Shown: positions 29,200 through 40,933 of the stretch, one piece after another
Position numbering within the stretch: the first letter of the stretch is position 1
Layout of the letters: every line of letters starts with the position of its first letter
Assembly (NCBI GenBank): GCA_900542315.1
Contig: UQMV01000006.1
Span: 13,777 to 77,776, forward strand
DNA length: 64,000 nucleotides
Reading direction: 5' to 3'
Origin: an uncultured Collinsella sp.
GTDB taxonomy: Bacteria > Actinomycetota > Coriobacteriia > Coriobacteriales > Coriobacteriaceae
Notes under the pieces: model-generated
What the model saw: the letters and a program-made list of their open reading frames with translations, nothing else
Told to the model about the DNA's origin: nothing
Databases searched by the model: none
Made by a program: the position numbers and the translations under genes

Positions 29200-30561
29200 C
29201 TAGAGAGATATGGGTGCGAACGAGAAATCGTTATTGGGGTCATCCTTTTCCATAAACTCATCGAGACAAAACGTCATGTAGATTGGAACGTACAGAACCT
29301 TGCCCTCTTTGCTGAGATTCTCGTGGCTCAGTACAACGGCCTCGGGAATTTTGTACTCGCCCACACTCATCAGACGATCGAGGGCCGCATGCGCTCGAAC
29401 TTTCTTGCCCGATTTGACCTCGATTGGGACAACATGCCCGTGGGCGCCTTCGATCACAAAGTCAACTTCACCGACCTCACGCGTTTGGTAGTACCATGCA
29501 TCCGCCCCGAGGGCAACGAGTTCCTGCGCGACCACGTTCTCATAGAGACCACCAAGGTTGGGAGTTTTCATATCAAGATAGACAGCGCGTGCAGTGCTAC
29601 CGGGGTATCGCGATGCGAGCATGCCTGTATCAGACTCGTATAGTTTGAAGGCTGTCGTTTTCTCCGTCCTCTTGAGAGGACTCCGTGGCTCCGTCACCCT
29701 GGCGACCATCAATCCAACACCTGCGTTAACAAGCCACAGGAAATCCTGCTCATATTTTTTAAGGCGAGCTCCCTCACCCAGAGACGAAACAACAAAGCGA
29801 TGAGACTCCGCCTCAAGCTGAACGGGAATTTGCTCAAAAATCGACCGAACGTTAAACGCTCGAGTCGATGCGTATTTTGAGATATCGCTTTTGTACTGAT
29901 CGACCAGCTGAGTTTGAAGCTCACGTGTGCTCACGAGCGAATAACCCGAATCAATATAATTCTGAACGACCTCCGGCATGCCGCCGCAAACGATATAAGC
30001 TCTATAGTTCTTGAGCATCGCCTCATGAATATAGTTTTCGACAGGATGTTTCTCGACAAGGCAGCTGCGAATGCCTGCAAGCACATTCTCGCTGACGCTG
30101 TTTGCCCAACAAAACTCTTCAAAATCCATCGGGCGCATAACAATGTGCTCTACATACCCCACCGGAAAAGAAGAGATCCCCTTAAACTCAGTCCCAAGCA
30201 TAGACCCCGAGAAGACATAGCTAAAGCGCCCATCCTCGACCAACGCCTTCATGAGTGTAACGATCTGCGGATACTCCTGAATCTCATCGACAAAGACAAG
30301 CGTATCGCCCTCAACAAGCGGCGCATCCGCAAGAAGGGCTACGCGGTTGATAAAGTCAACGGAGTTCTTTGCGCCAACAAGTGCATTCCTTGCTTCGACA
30401 TCGAGTAGTAAATTGACCTCAAAATACGAAGCGTAGTTGCTTTTTCCAAACGCGCGAATCGCATAGCTCTTGCCAATCTGACGCGCACCAGTAACGAGTA
30501 GTGCCTTATTGGAGTTATTCTTCCAGCTCAAAAGCCTATCAGTGACCTTACGGCGTAGCAT
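29200..30561 (-). CDS. AAA+ ATPase of the DUF4143 type
   Basis: 453 residues from the ATG at 30561 (GGGGG upstream), which begins MLRRKVTDRLLSW. N-terminal P-loop ATPase domain with Walker A TGARQIGKS near 27 and Walker B TLVFVDEIQEYP near 95; the C-terminal half is the DUF4143 domain, with nuclease-like features (EVDFVIEGAHG and IEVKSGK near 395-420). These proteins are common, mobile, and of uncertain role. The frame also stays open 34 codons upstream through a set of three DNA repeats, which I take as an operator rather than coding. It stands alone. Confidence 0.8.
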   Translation of the reverse strand: MLRRKVTDRLLSWKNNSNKALLVTGARQIGKSYAIRAFGKSNYASYFEVNLLLDVEARNALVGAKNSVDFINRVALLADAPLVEGDTLVFVDEIQEYPQIVTLMKALVEDGRFSYVFSGSMLGTEFKGISSFPVGYVEHIVMRPMDFEEFCWANSVSENVLAGIRSCLVEKHPVENYIHEAMLKNYRAYIVCGGMPEVVQNYIDSGYSLVSTRELQTQLVDQYKSDISKYASTRAFNVRSIFEQIPVQLEAESHRFVVSSLGEGARLKKYEQDFLWLVNAGVGLMVARVTEPRSPLKRTEKTTAFKLYESDTGMLASRYPGSTARAVYLDMKTPNLGGLYENVVAQELVALGADAWYYQTREVGEVDFVIEGAHGHVVPIEVKSGKKVRAHAALDRLMSVGEYKIPEAVVLSHENLSKEGKVLYVPIYMTFCLDEFMEKDDPNNDFSFAPISL

Positions 30562-30575
30562 TAAACCCCCAAATG

Positions 30576-30660
30576 ACAAAAATTGACAGATAGAATCGCC
30601 TAAAATCATACAAAAATTGGCAGATAATAACGTCGTAAATATACAAAAATTAGGAGATAG
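30576..30660. repeat. Three 18-bp direct repeats upstream of the ATPase
   Basis: ACAAAAATTGACAGATAG (30576), ACAAAAATTGGCAGATAA (30610) and ACAAAAATTAGGAGATAG (30643): spacing 34 and 33 bases, about three helical turns, so a regulator could bind all on one face. The set lies just upstream of the ATPase start and is AT-rich against its surroundings. Confidence 0.6.
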
Positions 30661-30713
30661 CAAAGGTTCGAATAGGCCTCAAGGCCACTGAAACAGTGCT
30701 CTACTTTGCGAAG

Positions 30714-30747
30714 GGGCTGGGGACGCTGTTGGGTGCGTCTCCAGCCC
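30714..30747. terminator. Stem-loop terminator
   Basis: GGGCTGGGGACGC and GCGTCTCCAGCCC pair with one G-T, 8-nt loop. It lies downstream of the minus-strand gene ending at 30803. Confidence 0.6.
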
Positions 30748-30802
30748 TCTGATACTTACTTTGGATTCCGATGGTGGGGTGTTGGCGGTGCTGCTTGCTT
30801 GG

Positions 30803-31327
30803 TTACCTTGTCTCGCCGCTCTCTGTGCGTAGGCGGTAGCCGTGGACGAGGTCGCTGATGGCCGGCCAGGGAATCTGGCGGTCGACCCAAAATTGGAGCT
30901 GGACCAGATAGCGCTCGGTGGCGCGGGTGAGGGCTGCAAACTGTTCGTGAGTCTCTACCTGGGCGTAGAGGTCGCGGCTGTGGGCGAGGATTGCCGTGGT
31001 GTCATCCATTTTGCCGGTGACGTCGAAGGCGCCCGAGAACCAGTCGCACAGGCGCGCGGCGCTGTTGTTGATTGTTGCGAGGTCGGCGGTGCCGTCGTTG
31101 GCGTTCTCGTTGACCTGGGCTCGCAGGAGGGAGAGGGCGTCGGCGGCGTTCATACAGTAGCCGACGGTGAAGTTCCAGACGGCGAATTCGCGGCCTGTGT
31201 CGAGCTTGCGGCGGCGCATGTAGTCGATATCGCGCGGTTCCTCGAGCATCATTTGGCCGGCGAGGGCCTCAAGTGCAGTGGTGTACTCGGCAAGGTCGAG
31301 TGCGAGCAGGGTGTTGATATCCATCAT
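30803..31327 (-). CDS. Conserved-looking cytosolic protein, unknown function
   Basis: 174 residues from ATG 31327 (or the adjacent ATG 31324), seven bases after GGAGG and two bases after the stop of the upstream gene, so the two form an operon. It is mostly alpha-helical, with no signal or membrane segment. Local features are EEPRDIDYMRRRKLDTGREF, an N-NFTVGYCMNAADAL stretch and a C-terminal VDRQIPWPAI. I do not recognise the family. The partner gene has a cyclophilin-like fold, which does not define the role. Confidence 0.6.
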   Translation of the reverse strand: MMDINTLLALDLAEYTTALEALAGQMMLEEPRDIDYMRRRKLDTGREFAVWNFTVGYCMNAADALSLLRAQVNENANDGTADLATINNSAARLCDWFSGAFDVTGKMDDTTAILAHSRDLYAQVETHEQFAALTRATERYLVQLQFWVDRQIPWPAISDLVHGYRLRTESGETR

Positions 31328-31329
31328 CT

Positions 31330-31746
31330 TTAGGCCTCCGCTTCGATCTCGACGATTTCGTTTTTGATGTACATGCCCTGGTTGTCCCAGACATTGCGGC
31401 AAGCAACGGCAAAGCGCTCGCGGTCGGCTTCGCAGATGCGGGCGAACATGTTGCAGGTGCCAAAGGGCTCGCACACGTCAAAGAAGATACAGATTGACGA
31501 CCATCCGCCATACCAGCTCACGGCGCCCGCCGGCTCGTGAAAGACGGGGTTCTCGATGTGCTCGTAATTGGCGATGGGACCCGATACGGGATAGGTTACC
31601 TCGGCATCGCAGATCTTAGCCGAAAAGATACGTGATTCGACCGGACAGGACGATTCGAACAGCTTACACGCCTCGGGAGCCTTGTCCCAGAGCATGTCGG
31701 CGAGAAACGTCTCGCCATTCAGCGTGATCTTGAGCATTTTTGTCAT
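31330..31746 (-). CDS. DUF3830-like protein, cyclophilin-like fold
   Basis: 138 residues from ATG 31746, eight bases after GAGGAGG; the open frame further upstream to 32232 has no coding character. The start MTKMLKITLNGETFLADML and DKAPEACKLFESSCPVESR fit the DUF3830 family of small cyclophilin-like proteins, as does the GPIANYEHIENP...GAVSWYGGWSSICIFF core. The family's activity is unknown. Two bases separate it from the next gene. The 604-nt gap upstream (31747-32350) is shared with the divergent carbamate kinase gene and is AT-rich near 32050-32290, where promoters must lie. Confidence 0.6.
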   Translation of the reverse strand: MTKMLKITLNGETFLADMLWDKAPEACKLFESSCPVESRIFSAKICDAEVTYPVSGPIANYEHIENPVFHEPAGAVSWYGGWSSICIFFDVCEPFGTCNMFARICEADRERFAVACRNVWDNQGMYIKNEIVEIEAEA

Positions 31747-32350
31747 AGTAAGGACCTCCTCAATCCGTCGCTCAAGGGGTTCGCTGGCGGATAAGGAGAA
31801 GACAGCAGCGGGGTCGCCGAACCCAAACTTCACGACAGGTCTCTGTCGCCCCAGCCCGCGCTGTTCTTCGCTAAAGTACCATGCCGCAATTGCGCGTGCA
31901 ATATCAGTTTTTGATTTTCTGGAAGCGGCAATCGACGAGACGGCTCGCCGGCTGCCGGCCGACGCGCGGCATAGGCACTCATCTATATTCCTTATGCTGG
32001 ATGAAAAACGCCATGTTATTGCAGGGCTGCATACTCGTCCAATAAGTGCATAGAATCTCGTATAGTGCGAGTAAGATATTACGCTGCCTGTTTTGTGTTT
32101 AGCAAAGATACAGTTTGCATAATCTGGTCTAATCCCTGCTCTATTAAAATAAAGTCGCACGTAAATGGCGTAAACATATCTGAGCTGGGGTTCTGTACGC
32201 TGAGCGGATAAAAACGACCGTTCACCGTTCAACTATTTTCAAAATGAATAAAATGAGCGATAAAGAGAATATAAACCTTAATAAACTCGCGTATTGCACG
32301 GACGCGGGTTATTAATGGGTTGTAGGCCTTTTACAGAAAGGATTCCAGCA

Positions 32351-33313
32351 ATGTCTAAGCCTCTTGGCAAGCCCGATCGTATTGTCGTCGCCCTTGGCGG
32401 CAACGCCCTCGGCAACAACCCCGTTGAGCAGATCGAGGCCGTGAGCAACACCGCCCACGCCCTTCTCGGCCTGATCGAGCAGGGTAACGAAATCATCATC
32501 ACCCACGGCAACGGTCCGCAGGTCGGCATGATCCAGAACGCCTTCGCCGCTGCCCACGACGCCATCGGCACCCCCGAGATGCCGCTGCCCGAGTGCGGCG
32601 CCATGTCCCAGGGCTACATCGGCTATCACCTGCAGCAGGGCATTGGCCGCGAGATGCACAAGCGCTATAAGCGTTGGCATGCCGCAACCGTCGTCACCCA
32701 GATCGAGTGCGACCCGGACGATCCCGCGTTCAAGAACCCGACCAAGCCGATCGGCCCCTTCTACACTGAGGAGCAGGCCAAGGAGTTCATGGCCGAGGAT
32801 CCTTCCAAGGTCTTCGTCGAGGATTCCGGCCGCGGCTGGCGTCGCGTCGTCGCTTCCCCCGATCCCAAGAAGATCGTCGAGGCTGACTCCATCCTCAACC
32901 TTCTCGACAACGAGTTCATCGTCATCGCCTGCGGTGGCGGCGGCATCCCCGTCGTCCGCGACTACGAGAACAAGGGCTGCTACAAGGGCGTTCCCGCCGT
33001 CATCGACAAGGACCTGGGCGGCGAGCTGCTGGCCGAGGACTGCGATGCCGACGTCCTGTTCCTGCTGACCGCCGTTGAGCATGTCGCCATCAACTTTGGC
33101 AAGCCCAACCAGGAGGAGCTCGAGGACATCACCGCCGACGAGGCCGAGCGCCTGGCCGACGAGGGTCAGTTCGGCAAGGGTTCCATGGAGCCCAAGGTCC
33201 GCGCCGCCATCAAGTTCGCCCGTTCCCGCAAGGGCCGCACCTGCATCATCGGCGCACTGGACAAGGCCGCCGAGACCATGGCCGGCCTCTCCGGTACCCG
33301 CATCCACGAGTAA
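32351..33313 (+). CDS. arcC: Carbamate kinase
   Basis: 320 residues from ATG 32351 after AGAAAGGA. Reaction: carbamoyl phosphate plus ADP to ATP, ammonia and CO2, normally the energy-yielding last step of arginine deiminase or agmatine/purine breakdown. Family landmarks: VVALGGNALG near 10, THGNGPQVG near 55, and VFVEDSGRGWRRVVASPDP and ACGGGGIPV near 205; amino acid kinase fold throughout. Codon bias is very strong, implying high expression. No arcA or arcB is next to it, so it is either supplied from elsewhere or partners a distant pathway. Two stem-loops follow. Confidence 0.96.
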   Translation: MSKPLGKPDRIVVALGGNALGNNPVEQIEAVSNTAHALLGLIEQGNEIIITHGNGPQVGMIQNAFAAAHDAIGTPEMPLPECGAMSQGYIGYHLQQGIGREMHKRYKRWHAATVVTQIECDPDDPAFKNPTKPIGPFYTEEQAKEFMAEDPSKVFVEDSGRGWRRVVASPDPKKIVEADSILNLLDNEFIVIACGGGGIPVVRDYENKGCYKGVPAVIDKDLGGELLAEDCDADVLFLLTAVEHVAINFGKPNQEELEDITADEAERLADEGQFGKGSMEPKVRAAIKFARSRKGRTCIIGALDKAAETMAGLSGTRIHE

Positions 33314-33335
33314 CCTCTACTCCATTGCCTCTCTC

Positions 33336-33411
33336 GTGGGCGCCAGGCAAGGCGCCCACAAACTAGCCTCTCTTCATGAGCCCCGCAGTCCGCTCCGGCT
33401 GCGGGGCTTTT
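33336..33411 (+). terminator. Tandem stem-loops after arcC
   Basis: First GTGGGCGCC-AGGCAA-GGCGCCCAC (33336-33359), then AGCCCCGCAG...CTGCGGGGCT with TTTTG (33379-33411). The second is a standard terminator. Confidence 0.75.
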
Positions 33412-33430
33412 GCTATTCACCTAGTCATTG

Positions 33431-33562
33431 GAACCCGGCACTTAGGGACGTTCCTTTCCTGTCGGCAGCTTGGGACAGTCCTTAATAGCCATTGGGGACG
33501 TTCTTAAACGACTAGTCAAACAACAACGTTCACAACGACTACTCATTTAAGTCTGTCCCCAA
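33431..33562. repeat. GGGACGTTCC repeat cluster
   Basis: Contains GGCACTTAGGGACGTTCCTTT, CAGCTTGGGACAGTCC, then CATTGGGGACGTTCTTAAA and, in opposite orientation, TTTAAGTCTGTCCCCAATGA. The 428-nt gap between arcC and the PRD regulator also contains a GGAAGGCGCATCCCA motif at about 33578. No gene seen. Confidence 0.6.
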
Positions 33563-33741
33563 TGACTGCCCAATGGCTGGGAAGGCGCATCCCACACCGA
33601 CGCATTGCCTTCGGGCCCTCTCCCCAGGCTCTCCATAGCTCAGCTGGACTCCCCGCAACCTGTTCCGAGTTGGCGGAACGAGCGCGACGTGGAGTGTCAT
33701 TCTTTACCGCGTTAGACTAGACGCAGGGAAAGGAGGAGGAC

Positions 33742-35637
33742 ATGGATGCTCGCGTCAAGCAGCTTGTAAATATGATCGAGGACGCTCAGCCTGTCGCTGT
33801 CGCGGTACTTGCCAAGCGTCTCGAGGTAAGCGAGCGCGCCGTGAGAAACTATATCCATCGCGCAAACGACAACCTTGCAGGGGTTGCACGCATCGTTGGC
33901 AGCAAGGGGCAGTATCGTATCGATGTTGCACGTGCAGATGAGCTTGCTCGCTTGCTAGACGGTGCGGCTCTGGCCCATCCGGGCATTCCTGATACGCGCG
34001 ACGGCCGTGTGTCCTTCCTTCTTAACGACCTCCTCATGCGGTCCCAGTGGGTGACGATTGAGGAGTATGCGGATTTACTCTACGTTTCGGCGCGAACTCT
34101 GTCCAATGACATGCGTCTGGTAGAGCAGAAACTCGCCCAATTTGACTTAACGCTCGAAAAGCGCCCACGCTACGGAATCCGCGTTGCGGGCGGGGAGTCA
34201 CAACGGCGCCTGTGCCTGGCCTCGCTGGTGAGGCCCGTGTTGCCCGACACCGACGATGCAAAGCTCGCCGAGCGCCTGCGGGCCATCGCCGCATGTGTGG
34301 ACGATGCCCTGACGGCCTCGCCCGTCACGGTGAGCTCGCTGGCATCCCGCAATCTCATCATGCATCTTTACATTGCTCTTGGCCGCATCGAGCAGGGCTG
34401 CTATGTCCCAGCTGCAGAATCGGACGTTCAAAAACTGGAGGGAACGCGCGAATACGCCGCGGCTTTCCAGATTGCCGCAAACATCAAGGATGCCCTGGGC
34501 GTGAGCATGCCCCGAGAAGAGGTTGCCTTTATCGCAATCCATTTGCTCGGCAGGGGCACGGGCGTGCCCGAGAAGGGCTCTGCCGTTATCTCGGACGAGA
34601 TGTGGGAGATTGCTTCCGAGATGGTACGTGCGGTCAACGATGAGTTTAGGTTTGACTTTAGCGGCGATCTTGAACTTCGCATGAACCTTGCTCGGCATAT
34701 CGGCCCTCTGGGCTATCGCCTTGAATATCACATGCATATGGATAACCCCATGCTGCCCGATATCAAGACGAGGTTTCCGTTGGCCTATTCGATGGCAGCT
34801 GGCACCTCGCAGGTACTCGAGCGTCATTTTGGCAGCCAGCCCTCTGATGAAGAGCTCGGCTACATCGCCATGGCATTTGCCCTGGCCCTCGAGCAGCAAG
34901 CCGACCAGCCGCGTCGCAAGCGCATCCTGATCGTGTGCGCCTCGGGAGCGGGAAGCGCCCGTATGCTCGAGCACCAGTACCGCAAGCAGTTTGGCATGTA
35001 TATCGATTCGATTGAGACATGCGATGTCGCCCGCGTGGGAACGTTCGATTTTTCGCACATCGACTACGTGTTCACAACGGTGCCGCTCAACGTCAAGTTG
35101 CCCGTGCCCGTCCGCGAGGCCGATTTCTTCTTGGAGACGAGCGATGTCAACGCTATCCGCAAGGTGCTGAGCGACGACACTGCGCAATCGGACTCCGTAA
35201 GCTCTTTCTTTAGCCGTGCCCTGTTCTTCAACCGCGTTGAGGCGCCGTCGAAGCAGGCCGTTCTCCGATATCTCTCCGAGCGCGCCGTCGAGAGCGGCCG
35301 TGTCGATGCCCAGTTTGCCCAAGAGGTCGCCGAGCGCGAGAGCGCGAGTGCCACCTCGTTTGGCAATGGGGTAGCCATGCCCCATGGGATGCATCCCTTG
35401 AGCGCCGAGGCCTTTGTTACCGTGGGCCTGCTCGAACATCCCATTCTTTGGGACGAATACGGCCATGAGGTCGATATCGTCTTTATGGTGTCGTTTGCCC
35501 GGTCGGGCGGCGATGAGGCGCGGATCTTGAGCTCACTGCTCGCCGAGATCTTTATGGACCGCCAGGGGGTCGAGCGCCTACGCGAGCGCCGGTCCTGGCA
35601 TGAGCTGATGGCGCTTGTGCAAGCGCATACGGCTTAA
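33742..35637 (+). CDS. PRD-containing PTS-controlled transcription regulator (LicR/BglG type)
   Basis: 631 residues, ATG after AAAGGAGGAGGA. Order of domains: N-terminal HTH pair (LAKRLEVSERAVRNYIHRAN near 24-43 and ADLLYVSARTLSNDM near 110), two PRD regulation domains (about 185-400), an EIIB-like domain (ILIVCASGAGSARM near 395) with the phosphorylatable Cys, and a C-terminal EIIA-like domain (GVAMPHGM near 545) with its His. Phosphorylation by HPr and EIIB would switch it according to sugar flux. It lies directly upstream of the EIIA, EIIB, EIIC and GH1 genes and is their obvious activator. Confidence 0.93.
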   Translation: MDARVKQLVNMIEDAQPVAVAVLAKRLEVSERAVRNYIHRANDNLAGVARIVGSKGQYRIDVARADELARLLDGAALAHPGIPDTRDGRVSFLLNDLLMRSQWVTIEEYADLLYVSARTLSNDMRLVEQKLAQFDLTLEKRPRYGIRVAGGESQRRLCLASLVRPVLPDTDDAKLAERLRAIAACVDDALTASPVTVSSLASRNLIMHLYIALGRIEQGCYVPAAESDVQKLEGTREYAAAFQIAANIKDALGVSMPREEVAFIAIHLLGRGTGVPEKGSAVISDEMWEIASEMVRAVNDEFRFDFSGDLELRMNLARHIGPLGYRLEYHMHMDNPMLPDIKTRFPLAYSMAAGTSQVLERHFGSQPSDEELGYIAMAFALALEQQADQPRRKRILIVCASGAGSARMLEHQYRKQFGMYIDSIETCDVARVGTFDFSHIDYVFTTVPLNVKLPVPVREADFFLETSDVNAIRKVLSDDTAQSDSVSSFFSRALFFNRVEAPSKQAVLRYLSERAVESGRVDAQFAQEVAERESASATSFGNGVAMPHGMHPLSAEAFVTVGLLEHPILWDEYGHEVDIVFMVSFARSGGDEARILSSLLAEIFMDRQGVERLRERRSWHELMALVQAHTA

Positions 35638-35756
35638 GACTTCTTTTGTCGATAACCCTGTCTGTCTACCTGCAATAAACCTCGAGGATTGCGGGCGGGA
35701 GATAGGCGTTTCGAATATTCAAGTACAAACCAAACATCACGGGAGAGGAGACCGTT

Positions 35757-36083
35757 ATGGACGATCAGGGAACCGAGATGGTTTCGTTTCAGCTGGTCGC
35801 TGCAGCGGGAGAGGCACGCAGCCTTGCCTTCGAAGCCCTTGAAAAGGCAAAAGCGGGGGATTTTGACGCCGCCGCCAAACTCATGAAGCAGTCAAAGGAT
35901 GCGGGAATCAAGGCTCACCACATCCAAACGCAGCTGCTTTCGACTGAGGCAGCGGGCGAGCATCTGTCGGTGGATGTGTTGCTGGTCCATGCTCAGGACC
36001 ACCTCATGTGCTCCATGCTTGCTCAGGAGCTCGTGCAGGAGCTGATCTGCCTGTATGAGTGCACTGCAACCAAGAACGCCTAG
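35757..36083 (+). CDS. PTS EIIA component, lactose/cellobiose family
   Basis: 108 residues, family length. All-helical EIIA with the active-site histidine in VLLVHAQDHLMCSML near 80 and the EALEKAKAGDFDAA start. It takes phosphate from HPr and passes it to EIIB. AGAGGAGA precedes the ATG. It is the first structural gene after the PRD regulator, at 119 nt; the gap may hold the regulator-controlled promoter. Confidence 0.93.
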   Translation: MDDQGTEMVSFQLVAAAGEARSLAFEALEKAKAGDFDAAAKLMKQSKDAGIKAHHIQTQLLSTEAAGEHLSVDVLLVHAQDHLMCSMLAQELVQELICLYECTATKNA

Positions 36084-36129
36084 CGGCGTGCGGTGACTAT
36101 CCAACCAATCAATGCGAAGGGAATCCCTT

Positions 36130-36423
36130 ATGAAGATCCTTCTTGTTTGCGCAGCTGGTCTGTCTACAAGCATTCTGATGAAGAAACTCGAGAAATATGC
36201 GGAGCAAAACGGCATCGAGCTCGATATCGATGCGGTGGGTATCGGCGAGTATCAGGAGACGTGCGCCAATTATGACGTGCTGCTCTTGGGGCCGCAGGTG
36301 TCCTACCAGCTCAACACCGTCAAGCAGGGGAGCGGTAAGCCGACCGCGGTCATCCCCGCACAGGACTACGGCATGGGCAACGCCGCCAACGTGCTGGCAC
36401 TCGCCCAGTCGCTGTTGGGTTAG
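36130..36423 (+). CDS. PTS EIIB component, lactose/cellobiose family
   Basis: 97 residues from ATG 36130 (MKILLVCAAGLSTSILMKKL). The phosphocysteine is Cys 7 in LLVCAAGLSTS. The protein has the short Rossmann-like fold of cellobiose EIIB, with LLGPQVSYQ near 55. An in-frame start at 36112 lacks an SD. It receives phosphate from EIIA and gives it to sugar bound by EIIC. Confidence 0.94.
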   Translation: MKILLVCAAGLSTSILMKKLEKYAEQNGIELDIDAVGIGEYQETCANYDVLLLGPQVSYQLNTVKQGSGKPTAVIPAQDYGMGNAANVLALAQSLLG

Positions 36424-36432
36424 GAGGCAACC

Positions 36433-39238
<2,806 letters not shown>

Positions 39239-39254
39239 CCCTTGCAAGCCTGCT

Positions 39255-39289
39255 GCCCCCGTGGCTCGTTTCGGCCGCGGGGGCTTTTG
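39255..39289 (+). terminator. Rho-independent terminator after the PTS operon
   Basis: GCCCCCGTGGC...GCCGCGGGGGC, 8-nt loop, followed by TTTTGC. Confidence 0.8.
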
Positions 39290-39329
39290 CTATTTACCTA
39301 GTCCCCGATGAGACCCTCATTCTGTGGGT

Positions 39330-39440
39330 AGTCATTGGGGACGTTCTTAAAAAGACTAGTCATTTAAGTCTGTCCCCAATGACTGCGGAAACCCGGCACT
39401 TGGGGACGTTCCTTTTCTGCTGGCAGCTTGGAACAGTCCT
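39330..39440. repeat. GGGACGTTC palindromic repeat
   Basis: AGTCATTGGGGAC (39330-39342) and its exact complement GTCCCCAATGACT (39372-39384) bracket an ACGTTCTTAAA/ATTTAAGTCT core; a GGCACTTGGGGACGTTCCTTTT unit follows. Another part copy is at 39690-39752, next to the end of the C39-like gene. Confidence 0.65.
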
Positions 39441-39457
39441 TAAAGCCCGCATCAATC

Positions 39458-39640
39458 AACTGCGGAAAGCGCATCCCAGAATGAGCGTCCAACATGGGGT
39501 GCGGTTTCCCTTGAGGCCCTCAATCGGAAAATGCATCCCGGATTATTGTCGAAAAGCGGTCCCTAGTTTCCCAAACGGGCCGCTAACGGAAAGCGCACCC
39601 CGCTATTGGGCCCCAAAGCAGGATGCGCTTTCCGTGCTGG
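39458..39640. repeat. GGAAAGCGCATCCC palindromic repeat cluster
   Basis: Alternating motif copies near 39460, 39497, 39530, 39587 and 39620 matching the cluster at 3424-3585, including the CAAAGCAGGATGCGCTTTCC edge. With the flanking GGGACGTTC elements it fills the 511-nt gap between the GH1 and C39-like genes, where no gene is seen. Confidence 0.6.
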
Positions 39641-39749
39641 CAGTTCCAAGCAGTTCGGGATGGCCCTTTTCGTCTGCTCTCGGCCGGCGTCCGTAAGACT
39701 GTCCCCGACGACCACTCATTTAAGTCTGTCCCCAATGAGTGCCCAATGA

Positions 39750-40784
39750 CTAGTAGTAGGCCCACATGGCTTCGACTTCGTTGAGGACCTCTACGACGCC
39801 CCAGCGTCGGGCGCTGCGGCTGGCCGAGTTGGGATCGAAGACTTCAGTCTGGTCGGCGTCGTCAATACCGTAAAGCACAATGTAGTGGCCCACGTTGGTA
39901 AAGGTGCCCGGCCGAACGGCGGCGATGACGGGCGCTCCCGAACGCAGCGCCTGAGTCATCGAGTCGCGATCGTTATGAAGCTCCGTTCCGTTAAGTCCCA
40001 ACTGCCACGCACCGCTCGTCATAAACGACCATTCGGTTGCACCGGTGGGGGCGTAATTGCCTGCCTCGGAAAGCGCGCACATATCGACGGGAGTCATATC
40101 GGTGCGTCCCGTCTTAAAGATATAGACCATGGTGAGGCACGTAGGCCCGCAAGCATTTTGGCGGATGGTACCGCCGGCGTAAGGCAGCTCCGACCATGCA
40201 GGGTCGATCTGATAGATATGGGGCATCGTGCCGGCTTGCCATTGCGAGCGCGGGGTCGAAAAGGCGAAAGAATAACCGGGCGCGACGGGGGCCTTGAGCA
40301 GCTTGTCCTCGGCGGTGGGCTCGAGACCGGCCGAGCCGTGGGACATACAGGAGCTCATAAGCACAAAGACCAGACAGATGAGGATAGAGCACAGTGCGAG
40401 GCAAAGCCGACGAGCCGGCAGGGCGGGGGCATTCACGTACGATGTCGAGCGGTAGGGCTTGCCGTCGCGTCCGCCTTGGGGATGCGAAAAGAAGCGGTTG
40501 ATATGGCTGCCGGGCTGACGTGCGCCGTTGCGGCGCAGTTGCGGAACCTCGGCTTGGCGCTGTCGAGTGCGCGCGCCCAAGCGGCTATCTTGCTGTGCGC
40601 TTGTGCCCGTGCTCGGACGGCCACTCTGCCGTGTTCTGTTTGTCTGCTGCCGAGACGAAGGCCTGGGTTGCTCTTGAGGGCGTTGCGGATTGCTGCTCGT
40701 GGCACTTCTGGGCGTCGGCGTGGTGCGGCCAGCAAGGCGAACGCTTTGTCGCCGTTGATCACCGTCGTTGTATCCGTATGCCAT
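39750..40784 (-). CDS. Membrane-anchored C39-like cysteine peptidase
   Basis: 344 residues. The first 105 residues are a low-complexity Arg/Gln/Ser/Pro cytosolic tail. A hydrophobic helix lies at about 120-145, ending in LMSSCMS. The outer domain (about 175-344) is a papain-fold C39-like module: catalytic Cys in RQNACGPTCLTMVYIF, His in VGHYIVLYGIDD and a DPNSA acid/Asn. Such domains trim leader peptides or cleave surface peptides; with no ABC domain fused it probably works outside the cell, possibly on cell-wall peptides. Transcribed divergently from the permease gene. Confidence 0.8.
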   Translation of the reverse strand: MAYGYNDGDQRRQSVRLAGRTTPTPRSATSSNPQRPQEQPRPSSRQQTNRTRQSGRPSTGTSAQQDSRLGARTRQRQAEVPQLRRNGARQPGSHINRFFSHPQGGRDGKPYRSTSYVNAPALPARRLCLALCSILICLVFVLMSSCMSHGSAGLEPTAEDKLLKAPVAPGYSFAFSTPRSQWQAGTMPHIYQIDPAWSELPYAGGTIRQNACGPTCLTMVYIFKTGRTDMTPVDMCALSEAGNYAPTGATEWSFMTSGAWQLGLNGTELHNDRDSMTQALRSGAPVIAAVRPGTFTNVGHYIVLYGIDDADQTEVFDPNSASRSARRWGVVEVLNEVEAMWAYY

Positions 40785-40933
40785 TCGTACCGCCTTGTCT
40801 CATGTATAACCTGTCTATCCTACAAAAAAGATGTGCAACAAATGGGTCCGCGCGTCAAAAGCTCGGTAAACGGTACGAAAGGCGCAAAACACACGGCCTC
40901 AAAAACATCTCTCTATGCGTCCGATGAGCGTAC

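Noticed and set aside
32312..33307. Long antisense frame opposite arcC
   Set aside because: Composition is that of a mirror of a GC3-rich gene, with no homology recognised.
34198..35466. 422-residue frame antisense to the PRD regulator
   Set aside because: Shadow frame; the sense strand has full domain content and an SD.
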